From assembly GCA_964621445.1 (NCBI GenBank), contig CAZUNO010000004.1, forward strand, positions 109,413-173,412: DNA of 64,000 nt. Direction: 5' to 3'. The stretch is from CAZUNO01 sp964621445 [NCBI: Candidatus Hadarchaeota archaeon]. GTDB taxonomy: Archaea > CAYQAE01 > CAYVLA01. Made by a program: the position numbers and the translations under genes. Below, one piece after another: positions 36,399 through 45,736 of the stretch; positions within the stretch are counted from its first letter, which is position 1; each line of letters starts with the position of its first letter. The notes beneath the pieces were generated by a model. The model was not told the origin of the DNA. It was given only the letters and a program-made list of their open reading frames with translations, and ran no database searches.

Positions 36399-37391
36399 AT
36401 GCCAATAACCTGTGCCGTCGTCGGATACGGCCCTGCTTTCAACATGGGGAAAGGCCATTGTAGCTGGATATCGGAAACTGACGGTTTGGAACTATTTGCA
36501 GTTTGCGATATTGATGAGAAAAGAACTATGGCTGCCAAGAAGGATTTTCCGGATATTGAAACCTTCAACTCCATCGATGACCTAGTCGAGCAGGACTATG
36601 ACATGACCACCATCGTCACGCCTCACAATACCCACGCTCCTCTGGCAATCAAGTGTTTGAGGGAGGGTAAGCACTGCATAGTAGAGAAACCAATGTGCAT
36701 ATCGGTCGATGAGGCCGATAGAATGATTGATGCCGCCAATGAATCCGGAGTGATGCTCACCGTCTTTCATAACCGTCGCTGGGACGGGGACTTTCTTACC
36801 CTCAAGGACATCATTCACAGAGGGCTTCTTGGGGAAGTTTTTCAAATAGAGGCCTTCTGCGGAGGATATGGGCGGCCGAAGGGTTGGTGGCGGTCCGATA
36901 AGGTGGTTTCGGGAGGTGCCATGTACGACTGGGGGGCTCATTTCCTGGATTGGATATTGAACCTGGTCCCTTCGGACCGGGTGGAGGGCGTACACGGTTT
37001 TTTCCATAACCTGCTTTGGGATCACGTCACAAACGAGGACGATGTCAGGTCTATAATCAAGTTCCGATCCGGAACCATCGCCGATTTTCAGCAATCATCT
37101 ATATCCCTCATTGGTAAGCCTAAGTGGAGGATACTGGGAACCGAGGGAGCCCTTGTAGACGGTGATAAGGAGTTCAGGGTGACCACCTCGATCGATGACT
37201 TCAAGGCAAATCTGGAGATTCCATATGAGGATTCGGACTGGCCTGGCTTCTACGATAATATAGTGGATCATTTAGTAAATGGAAAGGAACTGGGAGTTAA
37301 GCCTGAAGAGGCCCGGCGGGTAATAGAGGTCATGGAGGCCGCGGAAAGGTCCTGGAAAAGCGGAAAAGTTGAAACCCTGAAACATGAATAG
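36399..37391 (+). CDS. Gfo/Idh/MocA family NAD(P)-dependent oxidoreductase
   Basis: The start at ATG 36399 is set by AGGTGA six bases upstream, giving 330 residues. The Rossmann start is ITCAVVGYGPAFNMGKGH, then ATTIVTPHNTHAPLAIKCLREGKH-like sequence, the family signature CIVEKPMCISVDEAD with the Lys of EKP, and VFHNRRWDGDF. The second half has the beta-sheet dimer domain, with GAMYDWGAHFLDWIL carrying the catalytic-type His/Asp. It oxidises or reduces a sugar or inositol derivative. The TATA-like CATTTAAA near 36347 gives a short leader. It fits functionally with the keto-sugar aminotransferase and isomerases in this region. Confidence 0.84.
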   Translation: MPITCAVVGYGPAFNMGKGHCSWISETDGLELFAVCDIDEKRTMAAKKDFPDIETFNSIDDLVEQDYDMTTIVTPHNTHAPLAIKCLREGKHCIVEKPMCISVDEADRMIDAANESGVMLTVFHNRRWDGDFLTLKDIIHRGLLGEVFQIEAFCGGYGRPKGWWRSDKVVSGGAMYDWGAHFLDWILNLVPSDRVEGVHGFFHNLLWDHVTNEDDVRSIIKFRSGTIADFQQSSISLIGKPKWRILGTEGALVDGDKEFRVTTSIDDFKANLEIPYEDSDWPGFYDNIVDHLVNGKELGVKPEEARRVIEVMEAAERSWKSGKVETLKHE

Positions 37392-37407
37392 GTCGCTTAC
37401 GCTACAA

Positions 37408-38049
37408 CTACTCCATATCTAGTATCTTCCTAGCGAGTTCTCTACAGGTGGATTCTATTTCCGGTTTGGATGGATCAGGTTCCTTATCCAGATACTGCCT
37501 TAGTCCCTCCTTGATCATATTTGTTTTGCGTTCAAATTTCTCCTCATCAAGGGGCTTGGACCCCTGTAGTTTTTCCTCACCCTCCATGAATCCCTCTGCA
37601 AAATACCAGTCCTTGTACCACCTGCATCCACCAACGTAGAGGAGATATCCAATCGGGGTAGCCGCCTCGGGGATATTGAACATGAGGGCCTGAGCAGTTA
37701 ATCTATGATCGGGGTACTTGACCATTATATGGCTGCCCCGAGGAATCATATCGCATAGAAATTTGAAGAGCTCCTCCTCATTTCCCAGAGTTAGATCTAT
37801 CTCCGATCCCCCGGCATGGAATCCATTTACGTACCTCACCTCTAACCATGGACGATAGTACTTTCCAAAACCGCGGAAATACAGTACCGAAGCCGTTGCA
37901 GGCTCTAGCTTTCCCCGTTCGCGATCAACGAGGTAGAGATCAAATCTTATCTCTCCCTCACCTCTTCCACGAGATACGTTCTCGATCTTGGTCCTGAACT
38001 TTCCTACTTCCTGCTCATCAAGCTCGGAAACATCGTCATACAGCGACAT
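37408..38049 (-). CDS. Conserved archaeal protein of unknown function (DUF1122-like?)
   Basis: This 213-residue soluble protein has no signal peptide or membrane helix. Visible features are RTKIENVSRGRGEGEIRFDL near the start, a mixed alpha/beta centre with YFRGFGKYYRPWLEVRYVNG, the segment GSHIMVKYPDHRLTAQALMF followed by PEAATPIGYLLYVGGCRWYK, and FAEGFMEGEEKLQGSKP near the end. The C-terminal ~60 residues are helical. It reminds me of an archaeal-only family of unknown function (DUF1122), but I am not certain. The HIMV-KYPDHRLT region could be a ligand pocket. It is convergent with the oxidoreductase gene and stands alone on the minus strand. Confidence 0.45.
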   Translation of the reverse strand: MSLYDDVSELDEQEVGKFRTKIENVSRGRGEGEIRFDLYLVDRERGKLEPATASVLYFRGFGKYYRPWLEVRYVNGFHAGGSEIDLTLGNEEELFKFLCDMIPRGSHIMVKYPDHRLTAQALMFNIPEAATPIGYLLYVGGCRWYKDWYFAEGFMEGEEKLQGSKPLDEEKFERKTNMIKEGLRQYLDKEPDPSKPEIESTCRELARKILDME

Positions 38050-38136
38050 TTACTTCCCGGACCAGAAAGGTTGTGGACCTTGATAAGGCTTGATCGGTCA
38101 GGTTAATGATGCCAATGATCGTCGTTCCCAAAACCA

Positions 38137-39039
38137 TTATTGGGACTCTATCATCTCGGGGTATTTCTCCTCTATGGCCTCTCGGTATTGCTTAACTACC
38201 TCATCAGGAACCGGAATAAAGGGCTTACCGGGTATGCCACAGTCAAAGACCCCGAAGGCGTTTGTATAGGCCTTAAATCTGGGTATGGCTCCGTATTCCT
38301 TTCCAAATTCAAGCCCATCGAGGAAAGTCCACACGTCCTTTAGCTTGTGCTGCATCTTCATTGCGTGGTCCCACTTGCCATCCTTACATTTCCTGTAAAT
38401 ATCCATTATGAACCTGGGAAACATGGATGCCGACATGGAGAATAGGCCTTTTGCACCGAGCTTCATGGTTGGTACGAAGTAATGCAATTCGCTAGCGGTC
38501 ATGGGGATAAGATCGGTGAAACGCATTATGTCCAGCTGGAGCTTAATGGTGGTTATCTCCTTGCTGCCGCACATTGACGGTATATTGGCCAACTCCTTGA
38601 ATGTGTCAACGGTGTGGAGCTGTGCAGTGTTCCCGTTGTTGTATACTATGAGCCCTATCTCCGGGCAGGCCTCGGCCAAGTCCCTCCAGTACCCTACTAG
38701 TTCCTCCTCACGTATATTCACGTAGAATGGGCTGACGTTCATGACCGCATCGGCCCCACAGTCCTGGGCATACTTGGTTTTCTTGATCGCTTCCTCGGTA
38801 TTCACGCCCGAGCACCCGGGTATGGCCAGCGTGCCACCGGATACCTCCTCAACGAGGACCTCGATCAGTCTCTTGTGGTCATCCCAGGTTATGGTATGGA
38901 ACTCACCCACGCTGCCGGTGGTTACAATTCCGTCAACCCCGGCCTCGCAAAGCGCCTGGACCTCCCGCCTCATTCGATCCTCATCGAATCTTCTGTCCTT
39001 GTTAATGGGCGTCGGAGCTATAACATAGATGCCCTCCAT
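38137..39039 (-). CDS. DapA/NAL family aldolase (dihydrodipicolinate synthase-like)
   Basis: I start at ATG 39039 (MEGIYVIAPTPINKD), giving 300 residues; the upstream extension has no family similarity. Barrel features are the TTGSVGEFHTI phosphate/carboxylate loop, GCSGVNTEEAIKKTKYAQDCGADAVM, the Tyr of IVYNNG, and the Schiff-base lysine in MCGSKEITT. The pyruvate-condensing or -cleaving family includes DapA, N-acetylneuraminate lyase and 2-keto-3-deoxy-sugar-acid aldolases. DapA usually has YN-V/I-P; here it is YNNG, closer to the sugar-acid or uncharacterised members. With PIG-L and sugar genes nearby, a keto-deoxy-sugar acid is the likeliest substrate (inference). Confidence 0.78.
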   Translation of the reverse strand: MEGIYVIAPTPINKDRRFDEDRMRREVQALCEAGVDGIVTTGSVGEFHTITWDDHKRLIEVLVEEVSGGTLAIPGCSGVNTEEAIKKTKYAQDCGADAVMNVSPFYVNIREEELVGYWRDLAEACPEIGLIVYNNGNTAQLHTVDTFKELANIPSMCGSKEITTIKLQLDIMRFTDLIPMTASELHYFVPTMKLGAKGLFSMSASMFPRFIMDIYRKCKDGKWDHAMKMQHKLKDVWTFLDGLEFGKEYGAIPRFKAYTNAFGVFDCGIPGKPFIPVPDEVVKQYREAIEEKYPEMIESQ

Positions 39040-39115
39040 AGTCTCCCTAGTCAGCAAAATCAGTTCACCACAATTAATCGTAGAGGGTTGTTGAAAAATG
39101 GGACCTTCCAAAATT

Positions 39116-39817
39116 TTATGGCAAGTAACGTCTAGTGGGATTACGAGGCCAGGTCTTCTCCCTGGTGAATGCCTCCGCGTATTTGGCACCGCATTGCAGT
39201 CCCCTGAACTCCGCTACCGTGGTGACGAATTTAACTATGTCGATTCCATCATGATTCTTTAGCCACTGAACCTGACTGGCATGGCACCCCAGCATCTCGA
39301 TTTTCTTGTCAAATGTCTCCTCTATATCCACGTATTCCTCGGGCTGGAATTGTAATCCGGCGATGGTATCCATGTAATAAATGGGAGTTATTTTTTCGTG
39401 ATGAGGGTGCTCGGTGGTTAGATGAGGAAGGGTTGCCATGAAGCTAGCGTCAAAAATCATTCTGGAGGTCAATTTATGGTCGGGCATGTAGTCATCCGGA
39501 TGGTGGGTGATTATCAGATCAGGCTTCGATCTTCTTATCAGTTCCACAAAATCCATCTTTATTTCCCTATCCATCTCCATTTCCAGGTCGGATATCCCTA
39601 AACCTATTGACTGGGCGTCGATTAACGAGCTAGATTTCTCTGCCTCCTCGGCCCGGGTCCTCGCTAGTTCCTTGGGAGGGATCTCAAAATGTCCTTTGTC
39701 ACCATTGCAGGCATGGGACATTACAACATCATGGCCTTTCCGCCTGTAGAGAGCAAGGGTTCCCGCACAGAGAATCTCAAGGTCATCTGGATGTGCACCA
39801 ACGGCCAGTATGTTCAT
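39116..39817 (-). CDS. PIG-L/LmbE family N-deacetylase
   Basis: The 233-residue protein begins MNILAVGAHPDDLEILCAGTLA: AHPDD with the following Glu supplies the zinc ligands and catalytic Asp of the PIG-L/MshB fold. ACNGDKGHF, RTRAEEAEKSSSLI, LIITHHPDDYMPDHKLTS (third zinc ligand region) and PIYYMDT follow. The family removes N-acetyl groups from GlcNAc-containing glycans, inositol conjugates or diacetylchitobiose. It lacks a signal peptide and so acts inside. It follows the anchored-protein gene at 39849-40835 by about 30 bases, and DapA-like comes after it, so these may be one transcript. Confidence 0.85.
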   Translation of the reverse strand: MNILAVGAHPDDLEILCAGTLALYRRKGHDVVMSHACNGDKGHFEIPPKELARTRAEEAEKSSSLIDAQSIGLGISDLEMEMDREIKMDFVELIRRSKPDLIITHHPDDYMPDHKLTSRMIFDASFMATLPHLTTEHPHHEKITPIYYMDTIAGLQFQPEEYVDIEETFDKKIEMLGCHASQVQWLKNHDGIDIVKFVTTVAEFRGLQCGAKYAEAFTREKTWPRNPTRRYLP

Positions 39818-39848
39818 ATCAACCCTTCCCGATTGAGGAAATAACCCA

Positions 39849-40835
39849 TTAATCCCTGATCAAGACCACCTTGAAAACGATCACCAGACTGACTGCTATG
39901 CCCACGGCCCATAGAAATCCAAGACGAAGCAATCTTCTTTTCTCTATTCTATTCTGGAGTTCCTCGGCTTCCTGGGCCAGATCGGCCCTCCTCGACACCT
40001 CATCGCTTAGGGCCTCCTCGGAAATTTCCTTTAAACGCGAATATCTCGGGCTGTTATCAATAGTCCAACTGAGCGAGTTTATGAAGAGCTCTCTGAATTC
40101 CTCGCGTTCCGTCAAGTACCCAAAATAGTTATTTCTATCCGGATTATCCTGCACGGTAAGCCCGGGAAAGGCAACCGAAGCTCCTCCATCCGCAAGTTCG
40201 TGGGCTACGATGAGTGGTGCTCCCTTATCTCCCTCATAGAGAACGTGACGGGTTCCGGGTGCGGGTATCTCAACATAGTTCCCACTTCTATCGCTGGAGT
40301 AGAAGGCGAGATAACCCTCCATGTAGAGTTTAGAGGGCAATCCCCCGTTAATCTCCTCCAGGCTTTCCTTCTTGACGTACTCAAAAACGGTCCTGCCATC
40401 AACGGTCTGTGATCTAAGAGATCTATTCCCGCCAATTGAAAAGACCGAGGGACCTAGCTGGGGAGCATATCGGCTGGTGCAGGCGTCACCCAATCCGATA
40501 ACGGCTCCTCCATCCTCGAAATAGGCGATTGTCATGTCCGAGATATCCTCCAATGTAGCCTGTAACCTGGTTATCGGACATACTATGACCGCTTGCACCC
40601 TGGGAAAATTGACTACGGTCTCGTATATCTGCCTATCATCAACCAGCTGTATCTCCGCCTCGAATTGCCCAGTATCTCGAATTATATCCGCCAGTGCTTC
40701 TCCCCACTCCATAGTTGGCCCACAGTAAATTAGAATTATCGGCGATTGCCCCTCTCCGTGAACCGAAGCCAATAAAAGCATGGCGCAGATCATGGCCATT
40801 GTAAGGCCCAATACTCGATGGTTCAAAGGCTCCAC
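39849..40835 (-). CDS. Membrane-anchored protein with extracellular GATase/ThuA-like domain
   Basis: The 328-residue protein has a signal-peptide-like N-terminus (GLTMAMICAMLLLASVHGEG) and an alpha/beta domain: PIILIYCGPTMEWGEALADI, VNFPRVQAVIVCPITRLQ, and FEDGGAVIGLGDACTSRYAPQ. It then has a helical stretch (ISEEALSDEVSRRADLAQEAEELQ), and a final membrane helix LGFLWAVGIAVSLVIVFKV. The topology puts the domain outside and a short tail inside. GGAVIGLGDACTSRY resembles the glutamine-amidotransferase-like nucleophile elbow, but catalysis is doubtful. The GTG start overlaps the preceding gene by thirteen bases, so the two are translationally coupled and probably form a complex. Confidence 0.55.
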   Translation of the reverse strand: MEPLNHRVLGLTMAMICAMLLLASVHGEGQSPIILIYCGPTMEWGEALADIIRDTGQFEAEIQLVDDRQIYETVVNFPRVQAVIVCPITRLQATLEDISDMTIAYFEDGGAVIGLGDACTSRYAPQLGPSVFSIGGNRSLRSQTVDGRTVFEYVKKESLEEINGGLPSKLYMEGYLAFYSSDRSGNYVEIPAPGTRHVLYEGDKGAPLIVAHELADGGASVAFPGLTVQDNPDRNNYFGYLTEREEFRELFINSLSWTIDNSPRYSRLKEISEEALSDEVSRRADLAQEAEELQNRIEKRRLLRLGFLWAVGIAVSLVIVFKVVLIRD

Positions 40836-41731
40836 CCGCCCTTTTCGAATGGGACAAGGTTCATCTCATTGACCTCAAGCTCACCATTTGCATAGACCCT
40901 CACGTGTTGAATCATATATCTCCGGTGCTCCATCTGCCTGACCCTGTGAGGTAGGGTGCTTAGGGTTGATTCCACATTCATCTGTATGAGTATCTGGTCA
41001 TCGGCCTCCGTGTTATCAAAGGTAATTGAACCTGATGGAGGAGCGGCCTCGATAGGAGTCGTATCAGGGGAGAGCTCGGTGGTTTCCTGATAAACGGTCT
41101 CGTTTTGGTTGTGGCTTATCGAGAGGTATTTGATATTTTGACTTCTTCTGTAGAAGAAGTCAGGAACCCCTGTGAAGTATAGTATTTCTCCATTATCCCC
41201 CTTCAAAACCGCATAAACCATCGAGATCTGCCCCAACAGTGAATGATTCAGGAATAGTCCGAGGGTCCTGGAAAAATCATAGATTACTCCGGTGTATTCC
41301 ACGGGATAACTTAAATTGCCACCCCTTGCGGTTACATTCAGAATATCTATGGGGACACTCACATTACCCAGATTCTCTCTCAGAGCGTGGATATCCTTTC
41401 TTGCTTCCATGATTTCTATCGGTTGACTTTGGTTGGGTAAGAATTCAGGATCCGCAAATTCTGGTTTCGGAGCCATGAATAGATTGGTGTATCGGACCTC
41501 CACCTGCTTGAATGCCTCTTTACATATGACACCGAACGTGAAGATCATGGTTTCGCCCCGCGACTGGGTACTCTTGAATTGGGAGGGCCAGTCATTCTTC
41601 GCAAGGTAAACCGGGCTGCCTTCTTCATGACTCCCCAGAGAAATCACGAGCAGAGTGGACAGAATCAGGATGACCACAAGTATTCCTCCCAGCCCACTCT
41701 TGCCGGAATTGACTTTCAATTTATCACCCAC
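40823..41731 (-). CDS. N-terminally anchored extracellular protein of unknown function
   Basis: The 302-residue protein has one N-terminal membrane helix (GLGGILVVILILSTLLVISLG) after a short basic tail; the rest should face outward. The outer part contains several N-glycosylation sequons (NVS, NVT, NLS, NHS, NET). It has two beta-rich regions, the last with EHRRYMIQHVRVYANGELEV. No family is recognised. It lies between the NfeD-like gene and the overlapping GATase-like gene in what looks like an envelope operon. A structural or sensing role at the cell surface is the modest inference. The end of the gene overlaps the next start. Confidence 0.5.
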   Translation of the reverse strand: MGDKLKVNSGKSGLGGILVVILILSTLLVISLGSHEEGSPVYLAKNDWPSQFKSTQSRGETMIFTFGVICKEAFKQVEVRYTNLFMAPKPEFADPEFLPNQSQPIEIMEARKDIHALRENLGNVSVPIDILNVTARGGNLSYPVEYTGVIYDFSRTLGLFLNHSLLGQISMVYAVLKGDNGEILYFTGVPDFFYRRSQNIKYLSISHNQNETVYQETTELSPDTTPIEAAPPSGSITFDNTEADDQILIQMNVESTLSTLPHRVRQMEHRRYMIQHVRVYANGELEVNEMNLVPFEKGGWSL

Positions 41732-41787
41732 TTTTGACGAACAAACGGTTATTCGTACCCTGCTTTAAATCCTTTCCGGATTCCGGG

Positions 41788-42222
41788 CTACCATTGGTCC
41801 CCGCTTTGGGTAACTAAAAGGCGGAGACCGTCCTCTACGGAACGAACCATAATTTCGTTTCCCTTCCCTATGTCACCGGATTCCGCACGGGCCTTCCATA
41901 TCTCCCCTCTCACTTTCACCCTTCCATCGGGGTTCAGATCCTCAAGGGCCTCCCCCTGGAGCCCGATCATCGATCCAGCCCCCACCCTTTTCTCATTATA
42001 GGCAACGGTGTATACCAACTTCATCTGCAAGGGATACGATATCACCACTATTACCAGGGCGCCGATTACCAGAAAAAAGAACACCGAATTGGAAAGACCG
42101 AATTGGACCTTGGCCACGAAAATAAAGCCCAGAGCCACTAGGAAGTATATCACCCTTAACAGGGCCATTCTGGATTTGGAAAAATCCATCTGTATATCCT
42201 TCGACTTCCCGTTCCCGTTCAC
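41788..42222 (-). CDS. NfeD-like membrane protein
   Basis: The start is GTG 42222, whose GTGA overlaps the stop of the TPR gene; GGAGGAG lies about nine bases upstream. The 144-residue product has two membrane helices (LLRVIYFLVALGFIFVAKV and NSVFFFLVIGALVIVVISYP) followed by an OB-fold-like domain with AGSMIGLQGEALEDLNPDG, RVKVRGEIWKARAESGD and NEIMVRSVEDGLRLLV. This is the NfeD C-terminal domain, which usually accompanies SPFH/stomatin-type proteins. No SPFH gene is nearby. Here it follows a TPR surface protein, suggesting a shared membrane complex. Confidence 0.75.
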   Translation of the reverse strand: MNGNGKSKDIQMDFSKSRMALLRVIYFLVALGFIFVAKVQFGLSNSVFFFLVIGALVIVVISYPLQMKLVYTVAYNEKRVGAGSMIGLQGEALEDLNPDGRVKVRGEIWKARAESGDIGKGNEIMVRSVEDGLRLLVTQSGDQW

Positions 42223-44780
42223 TTCTCGCGTCTCCTCCTCAAAAAGAGGAGCAAACCCAGCGCCGTTACCAGGCCAAGCACAAAAATCGAGACCCTGATA
42301 AGGGTGGGAACCCACTCCGGTCCTGCTAAGTCATTGGCCATGTCGATTAGATCATTGCATTTCGATTCCTTATATTCCTGATCCAATGCCGCCTCAAAAT
42401 GCGTTTTTGCCGCCGCCGCCAGGGTGGAATTGGAGTGCATGAGCGCCTTTGATAGCGAACGCAGTCCTAAAACGTAATCGCTGGGGGAAAAGGTACACTC
42501 ATAAGCCATCTTGACCGAGTTCCATGCTAGGTCATAGTCCCCCAACTTAAGATAACAGTAGGATGAATCCTCATAAGCCGAGAGTGATTTTTGGTAATCC
42601 TCACCGAAATACCTCAGCTCACCAAGGTTCCAGTATTGCTCGGCAGCCACCTTCCACTCACCCTCCTCCGAATTCTCAGCAGCAAGAGAGGCGAGCTCAT
42701 CACCGCCATGATCAATATCAAGCATTATCTTCATGTCCTTCAGCATGAACTCCATATCCGTATCCCCTGTGACTCTGCTTATCTCCTCCAGGGTGGTGAG
42801 CGCATTTTGCCTGCTGCCCTGGTTTGCCTGGTCCTTCCAATCCAGAGCTTGTTTGAGAAGATCAAGGAACTTTCTATTCGAACTATGCAGTCCGTGATGC
42901 ACGGACTGCACACTGTCCAGGGCTGATCGGGCCCGCTCTAGGTCCCCGGAGATAAGGTAACATAGACCCGAAAATAGCTCATTAACCGTATGGCTTCGGA
43001 AATCGAATACGGATAGATCCTCCTCTGCAATGTCCTGGTATATGGAGGCAGCGGTGGAGTATATCCGTGCATAGGTGGCCAGCACTGCTTGTGTTGACCC
43101 CAGATAGCTTTGATTAAGGGTCTGGGCCATTCTCCTGGCAAGAAAAAGGTCACCGGCTCTGCGATATGATTTCACCAGGCCCTTGGTTAGACTCGTCATT
43201 GAGGCCAGTGATGAGGGGGAGCTCTGAAGGTAGCTACTTACGACCCCTATGAGTTGATCCGAGGCCTGGGAATACGTCTCGGAGGCCAGTCCCGTTTCCC
43301 CCATGCGATACTGGGCATCTGCAATTGAAACCAGTATCAAAGGAGAGTTCTGGGATTGCTCCTCCATAATATTACGCAAGACGGATATCAGTTTCTGGTA
43401 GCTATCGCTAGCCTGGGTCATGTTGCCCGCTTTCCGGTAGTAATCCGCAGCAAGTTTGAGTCTGGAGGCCGCGGAGGAAAGATTTCCGGAAACGATGTCA
43501 CTATTTCCCAGCTGACGGTAAAGGTTGGCCGCATCCGAGTAGGCCTTCTGGTATGTAACATTTCCTGCGATCTTCAATAGAAAACCGGCCTCCGCAAGAT
43601 TCCTAGCGGCCAGGGTATCGTTACCGGAATCCAGAGCATTCTGGCCCATTAGCCGGTAGACGGAGCCAGCAATACCGTTAAGCATCCGGAAACCCGTCTC
43701 ATTTTTGATCACATATCTCAGCTCCGCCGCTGCCGAAAAATTACCCCCCGAATTTCGGTAGTCCTCTTTGTGTCCGAGCAAATACCCAGTTGCCTCCATA
43801 GATGAAGCCAGTTCCCCAATCTTTTCTCTGGAGTAACTCGCCAGGTCTTCGATTCTCCCCGGCATCTCCAGATATCCATAGATGTATAATGACTCCTCAA
43901 GGGGGCTTTTTAGGGAGAGATAGGTGGAGTAATTCCAGGTTGATGGCTCCATAACATGAGACCGATAGGAGTCCGCCGCTGCTTCAAGTTCTTGATTAAC
44001 CCCCTTTTCATCATCATGCTCGGAATAAAAAATGGCAGCGCTGGTATGATAGTAAGCTGCATATGATTTGAACCCCATTTCGGCTGCTAGCTCCGCGGTT
44101 TTGGACATCTGAACTGCGGACTGCTGGACATCGCCAAGAAGCTCGGTGAAGACGGGGAGATAATAGAGGTCCAAAACATCGAAAATTGAAGGATCTCCGT
44201 TTCTCAGGGAGGTGCTTCTCATCTTGTATACCGATTCGTTGAGCTTTGTAAGGGAGTCCTGGAAACGCTCTTTAGATATTGGCAAAAACACCCTGCCCGC
44301 CCTATATAGGGACTTGATCTTGAGGGTGAGATTTGAGCTGATTTCAGCCGACATAAGGTAGGTGTCCCCTGCTTTCTCCTGGGTGACCACGAATTCCCTG
44401 GTTTTGTTGCTGATGTTGTACAGGTAGGCGCTGTTCTCATAGGCCTCGGCCCCGGACAGATAGTATCCATTATCGACAAATGAGTCCCCTGCCCTTCCGT
44501 ACGCAGCCGCCGCATTATCCACCTGCCTTTCGTATTCCTGGAGTGAACCTATGGCCGCGTATATGCTAGCAGACCTTCTATAACTTAGACCAGCAGCGGT
44601 GTAATTTCCGATGCTAATATAGGCCTGAGCAGCTAAATCGTACTTCTGTGCAGCCGTGGCATAATTCCCGGATTCCATGGCCTCCCTAGCCATGTCCTCG
44701 TATTCCTTTGGGGTAACCGAGTTCACATTCGCGGTTAGGGCTAGCAGGATTATGGGAATAAGAATTATGGACCAACGCAT
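42219..44780 (-). CDS. Secreted, membrane-anchored TPR-repeat protein
   Basis: The 853-residue protein has a signal peptide (MRWSIILIPIILLALTANVNS) and a C-terminal membrane helix (WVPTLIRVSIFVLGLVTALG) followed by RRRREK. Nearly all the rest is helical repeats with the TPR consensus (for example NYATAAQKYDLAAQAYISIG, NYTAAGLSYRRSASIYAAIG and NYATAA-like copies along the length). The repeats face outward in this topology, with many N-x-S/T sequons. Such extracellular TPR solenoids are common on archaeal surfaces, with few functions known. It is the first gene of a minus-strand set with NfeD-like and two anchored proteins. A scaffold for an envelope complex is inferred. Confidence 0.78.
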   Translation of the reverse strand: MRWSIILIPIILLALTANVNSVTPKEYEDMAREAMESGNYATAAQKYDLAAQAYISIGNYTAAGLSYRRSASIYAAIGSLQEYERQVDNAAAAYGRAGDSFVDNGYYLSGAEAYENSAYLYNISNKTREFVVTQEKAGDTYLMSAEISSNLTLKIKSLYRAGRVFLPISKERFQDSLTKLNESVYKMRSTSLRNGDPSIFDVLDLYYLPVFTELLGDVQQSAVQMSKTAELAAEMGFKSYAAYYHTSAAIFYSEHDDEKGVNQELEAAADSYRSHVMEPSTWNYSTYLSLKSPLEESLYIYGYLEMPGRIEDLASYSREKIGELASSMEATGYLLGHKEDYRNSGGNFSAAAELRYVIKNETGFRMLNGIAGSVYRLMGQNALDSGNDTLAARNLAEAGFLLKIAGNVTYQKAYSDAANLYRQLGNSDIVSGNLSSAASRLKLAADYYRKAGNMTQASDSYQKLISVLRNIMEEQSQNSPLILVSIADAQYRMGETGLASETYSQASDQLIGVVSSYLQSSPSSLASMTSLTKGLVKSYRRAGDLFLARRMAQTLNQSYLGSTQAVLATYARIYSTAASIYQDIAEEDLSVFDFRSHTVNELFSGLCYLISGDLERARSALDSVQSVHHGLHSSNRKFLDLLKQALDWKDQANQGSRQNALTTLEEISRVTGDTDMEFMLKDMKIMLDIDHGGDELASLAAENSEEGEWKVAAEQYWNLGELRYFGEDYQKSLSAYEDSSYCYLKLGDYDLAWNSVKMAYECTFSPSDYVLGLRSLSKALMHSNSTLAAAAKTHFEAALDQEYKESKCNDLIDMANDLAGPEWVPTLIRVSIFVLGLVTALGLLLFLRRRREK

Positions 44781-44881
44781 TAACCCCGAACTCCAAATAG
44801 AAAGGTAAATGACTCGATTTAACTCTTTTCGGATCCTGGATTTTTATGTCCTAGCGCTTGGGAGTTGGGGTCCAGGAAGAC

Positions 44882-44890
44882 TTTTAAATA
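44882..44890 (+). promoter_or_regulatory. TATA box of the isomerase gene at 44925
   Basis: TTTTAAATA is centred about 26 bp before 44912, leaving a leader of roughly a dozen bases before the ATG pair. Confidence 0.5.
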
Positions 44891-44924
44891 TAGGACCTTG
44901 CTGGAGAGTGTAAGGCGTTTCCAG

Positions 44925-45734
44925 ATGATGAAGCTATCGGCGTTTGCTGACGAAATCCACCAGCCTATCGGAAAGGCACTGGATTTCATCGAGACGAACA
45001 TGGCCCCCATGACCCATGTAGAATTAAGGAAGGTGGCACTCGAGGGCGAGGATTATATTAGAATAGAGGATTTCCAGGGAGAGGAACTGAAACAGCTGAA
45101 GGAGATCCTTGATGAACGGCAGTTTGGGGTGGCCTCGGTTTCCTCGGGCTTCGCCAAATACAAACATGATTCATGGGATGATAAAAAGGAATGGGAAGAG
45201 CAAAAGGACATGTTGAATAGGTCCCTGGAAGTGGCCAGGGTCCTCCACGCCCCCTATACCAGAGCCTTCGGGTTCAGGCGAATCGAGGGATGCGACCTGG
45301 ATGATTGTCTATCCGAGATCGCCAATCGGCTTGGCTGGGCCGCCGATAAGGCCCAGGACGCCGATGTAACTTTGGCCATGGAAACCGAGGGCGGGCTCTA
45401 TGCTGACACCGGTGAGAACGCCAGGCGGATAGCGGAAGCGGTAAATTCTCGATATCTAAAGATCAACTATGACCCCGGTAACAGCTACAATGTCGGGGAT
45501 AGGCCGTGGCCCGATGGTTTCAAGGAGGTAAAGGACTACCTCGGCTTCATGCATGTTAAGAGCATGAGAACTGAAAATGGAAAGAAGATAGATTACTACA
45601 ACATATTCAAGGAAATGAAGGAAATGGGTTTCGACGGCTTCCTATCCAACGAGCACCATACCGGCGGCATGGCTCCAGCTTCCCTGGAACTCCATCAGGA
45701 TATATTACGTATATTCGACCGCATATACAAATAG
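44925..45734 (+). CDS. Sugar phosphate isomerase/epimerase family TIM barrel
   Basis: I start at the ATG pair 44925/44928 just after the predicted transcription start (TATA at 44882-44890), giving 269 residues. The ORF upstream overlaps the promoter. Features are MKLSAFADEIHQPIGKALDF, HVELRKVALEGEDYIRIEDF, the Glu of TLAMETEGGLYADTGEN, the Asp of KINYDPGNSYNVGD, FMHVKSMRTENGKKIDYYN and FLSNEHHTGG, all at barrel strand ends where the metal binds. The family acts on ketoses, inosose or hydroxypyruvate. The convergent neighbour is another member of the superfamily. The exact substrate is unknown. Confidence 0.8.
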   Translation: MMKLSAFADEIHQPIGKALDFIETNMAPMTHVELRKVALEGEDYIRIEDFQGEELKQLKEILDERQFGVASVSSGFAKYKHDSWDDKKEWEEQKDMLNRSLEVARVLHAPYTRAFGFRRIEGCDLDDCLSEIANRLGWAADKAQDADVTLAMETEGGLYADTGENARRIAEAVNSRYLKINYDPGNSYNVGDRPWPDGFKEVKDYLGFMHVKSMRTENGKKIDYYNIFKEMKEMGFDGFLSNEHHTGGMAPASLELHQDILRIFDRIYK

Positions 45735-45736
45735 AT

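Noticed and set aside
38137-39039. True DapA for lysine synthesis to pair with lysA
   Set aside because: It is 13 kb away, sits among sugar genes and has YNNG instead of the usual DapA motif.
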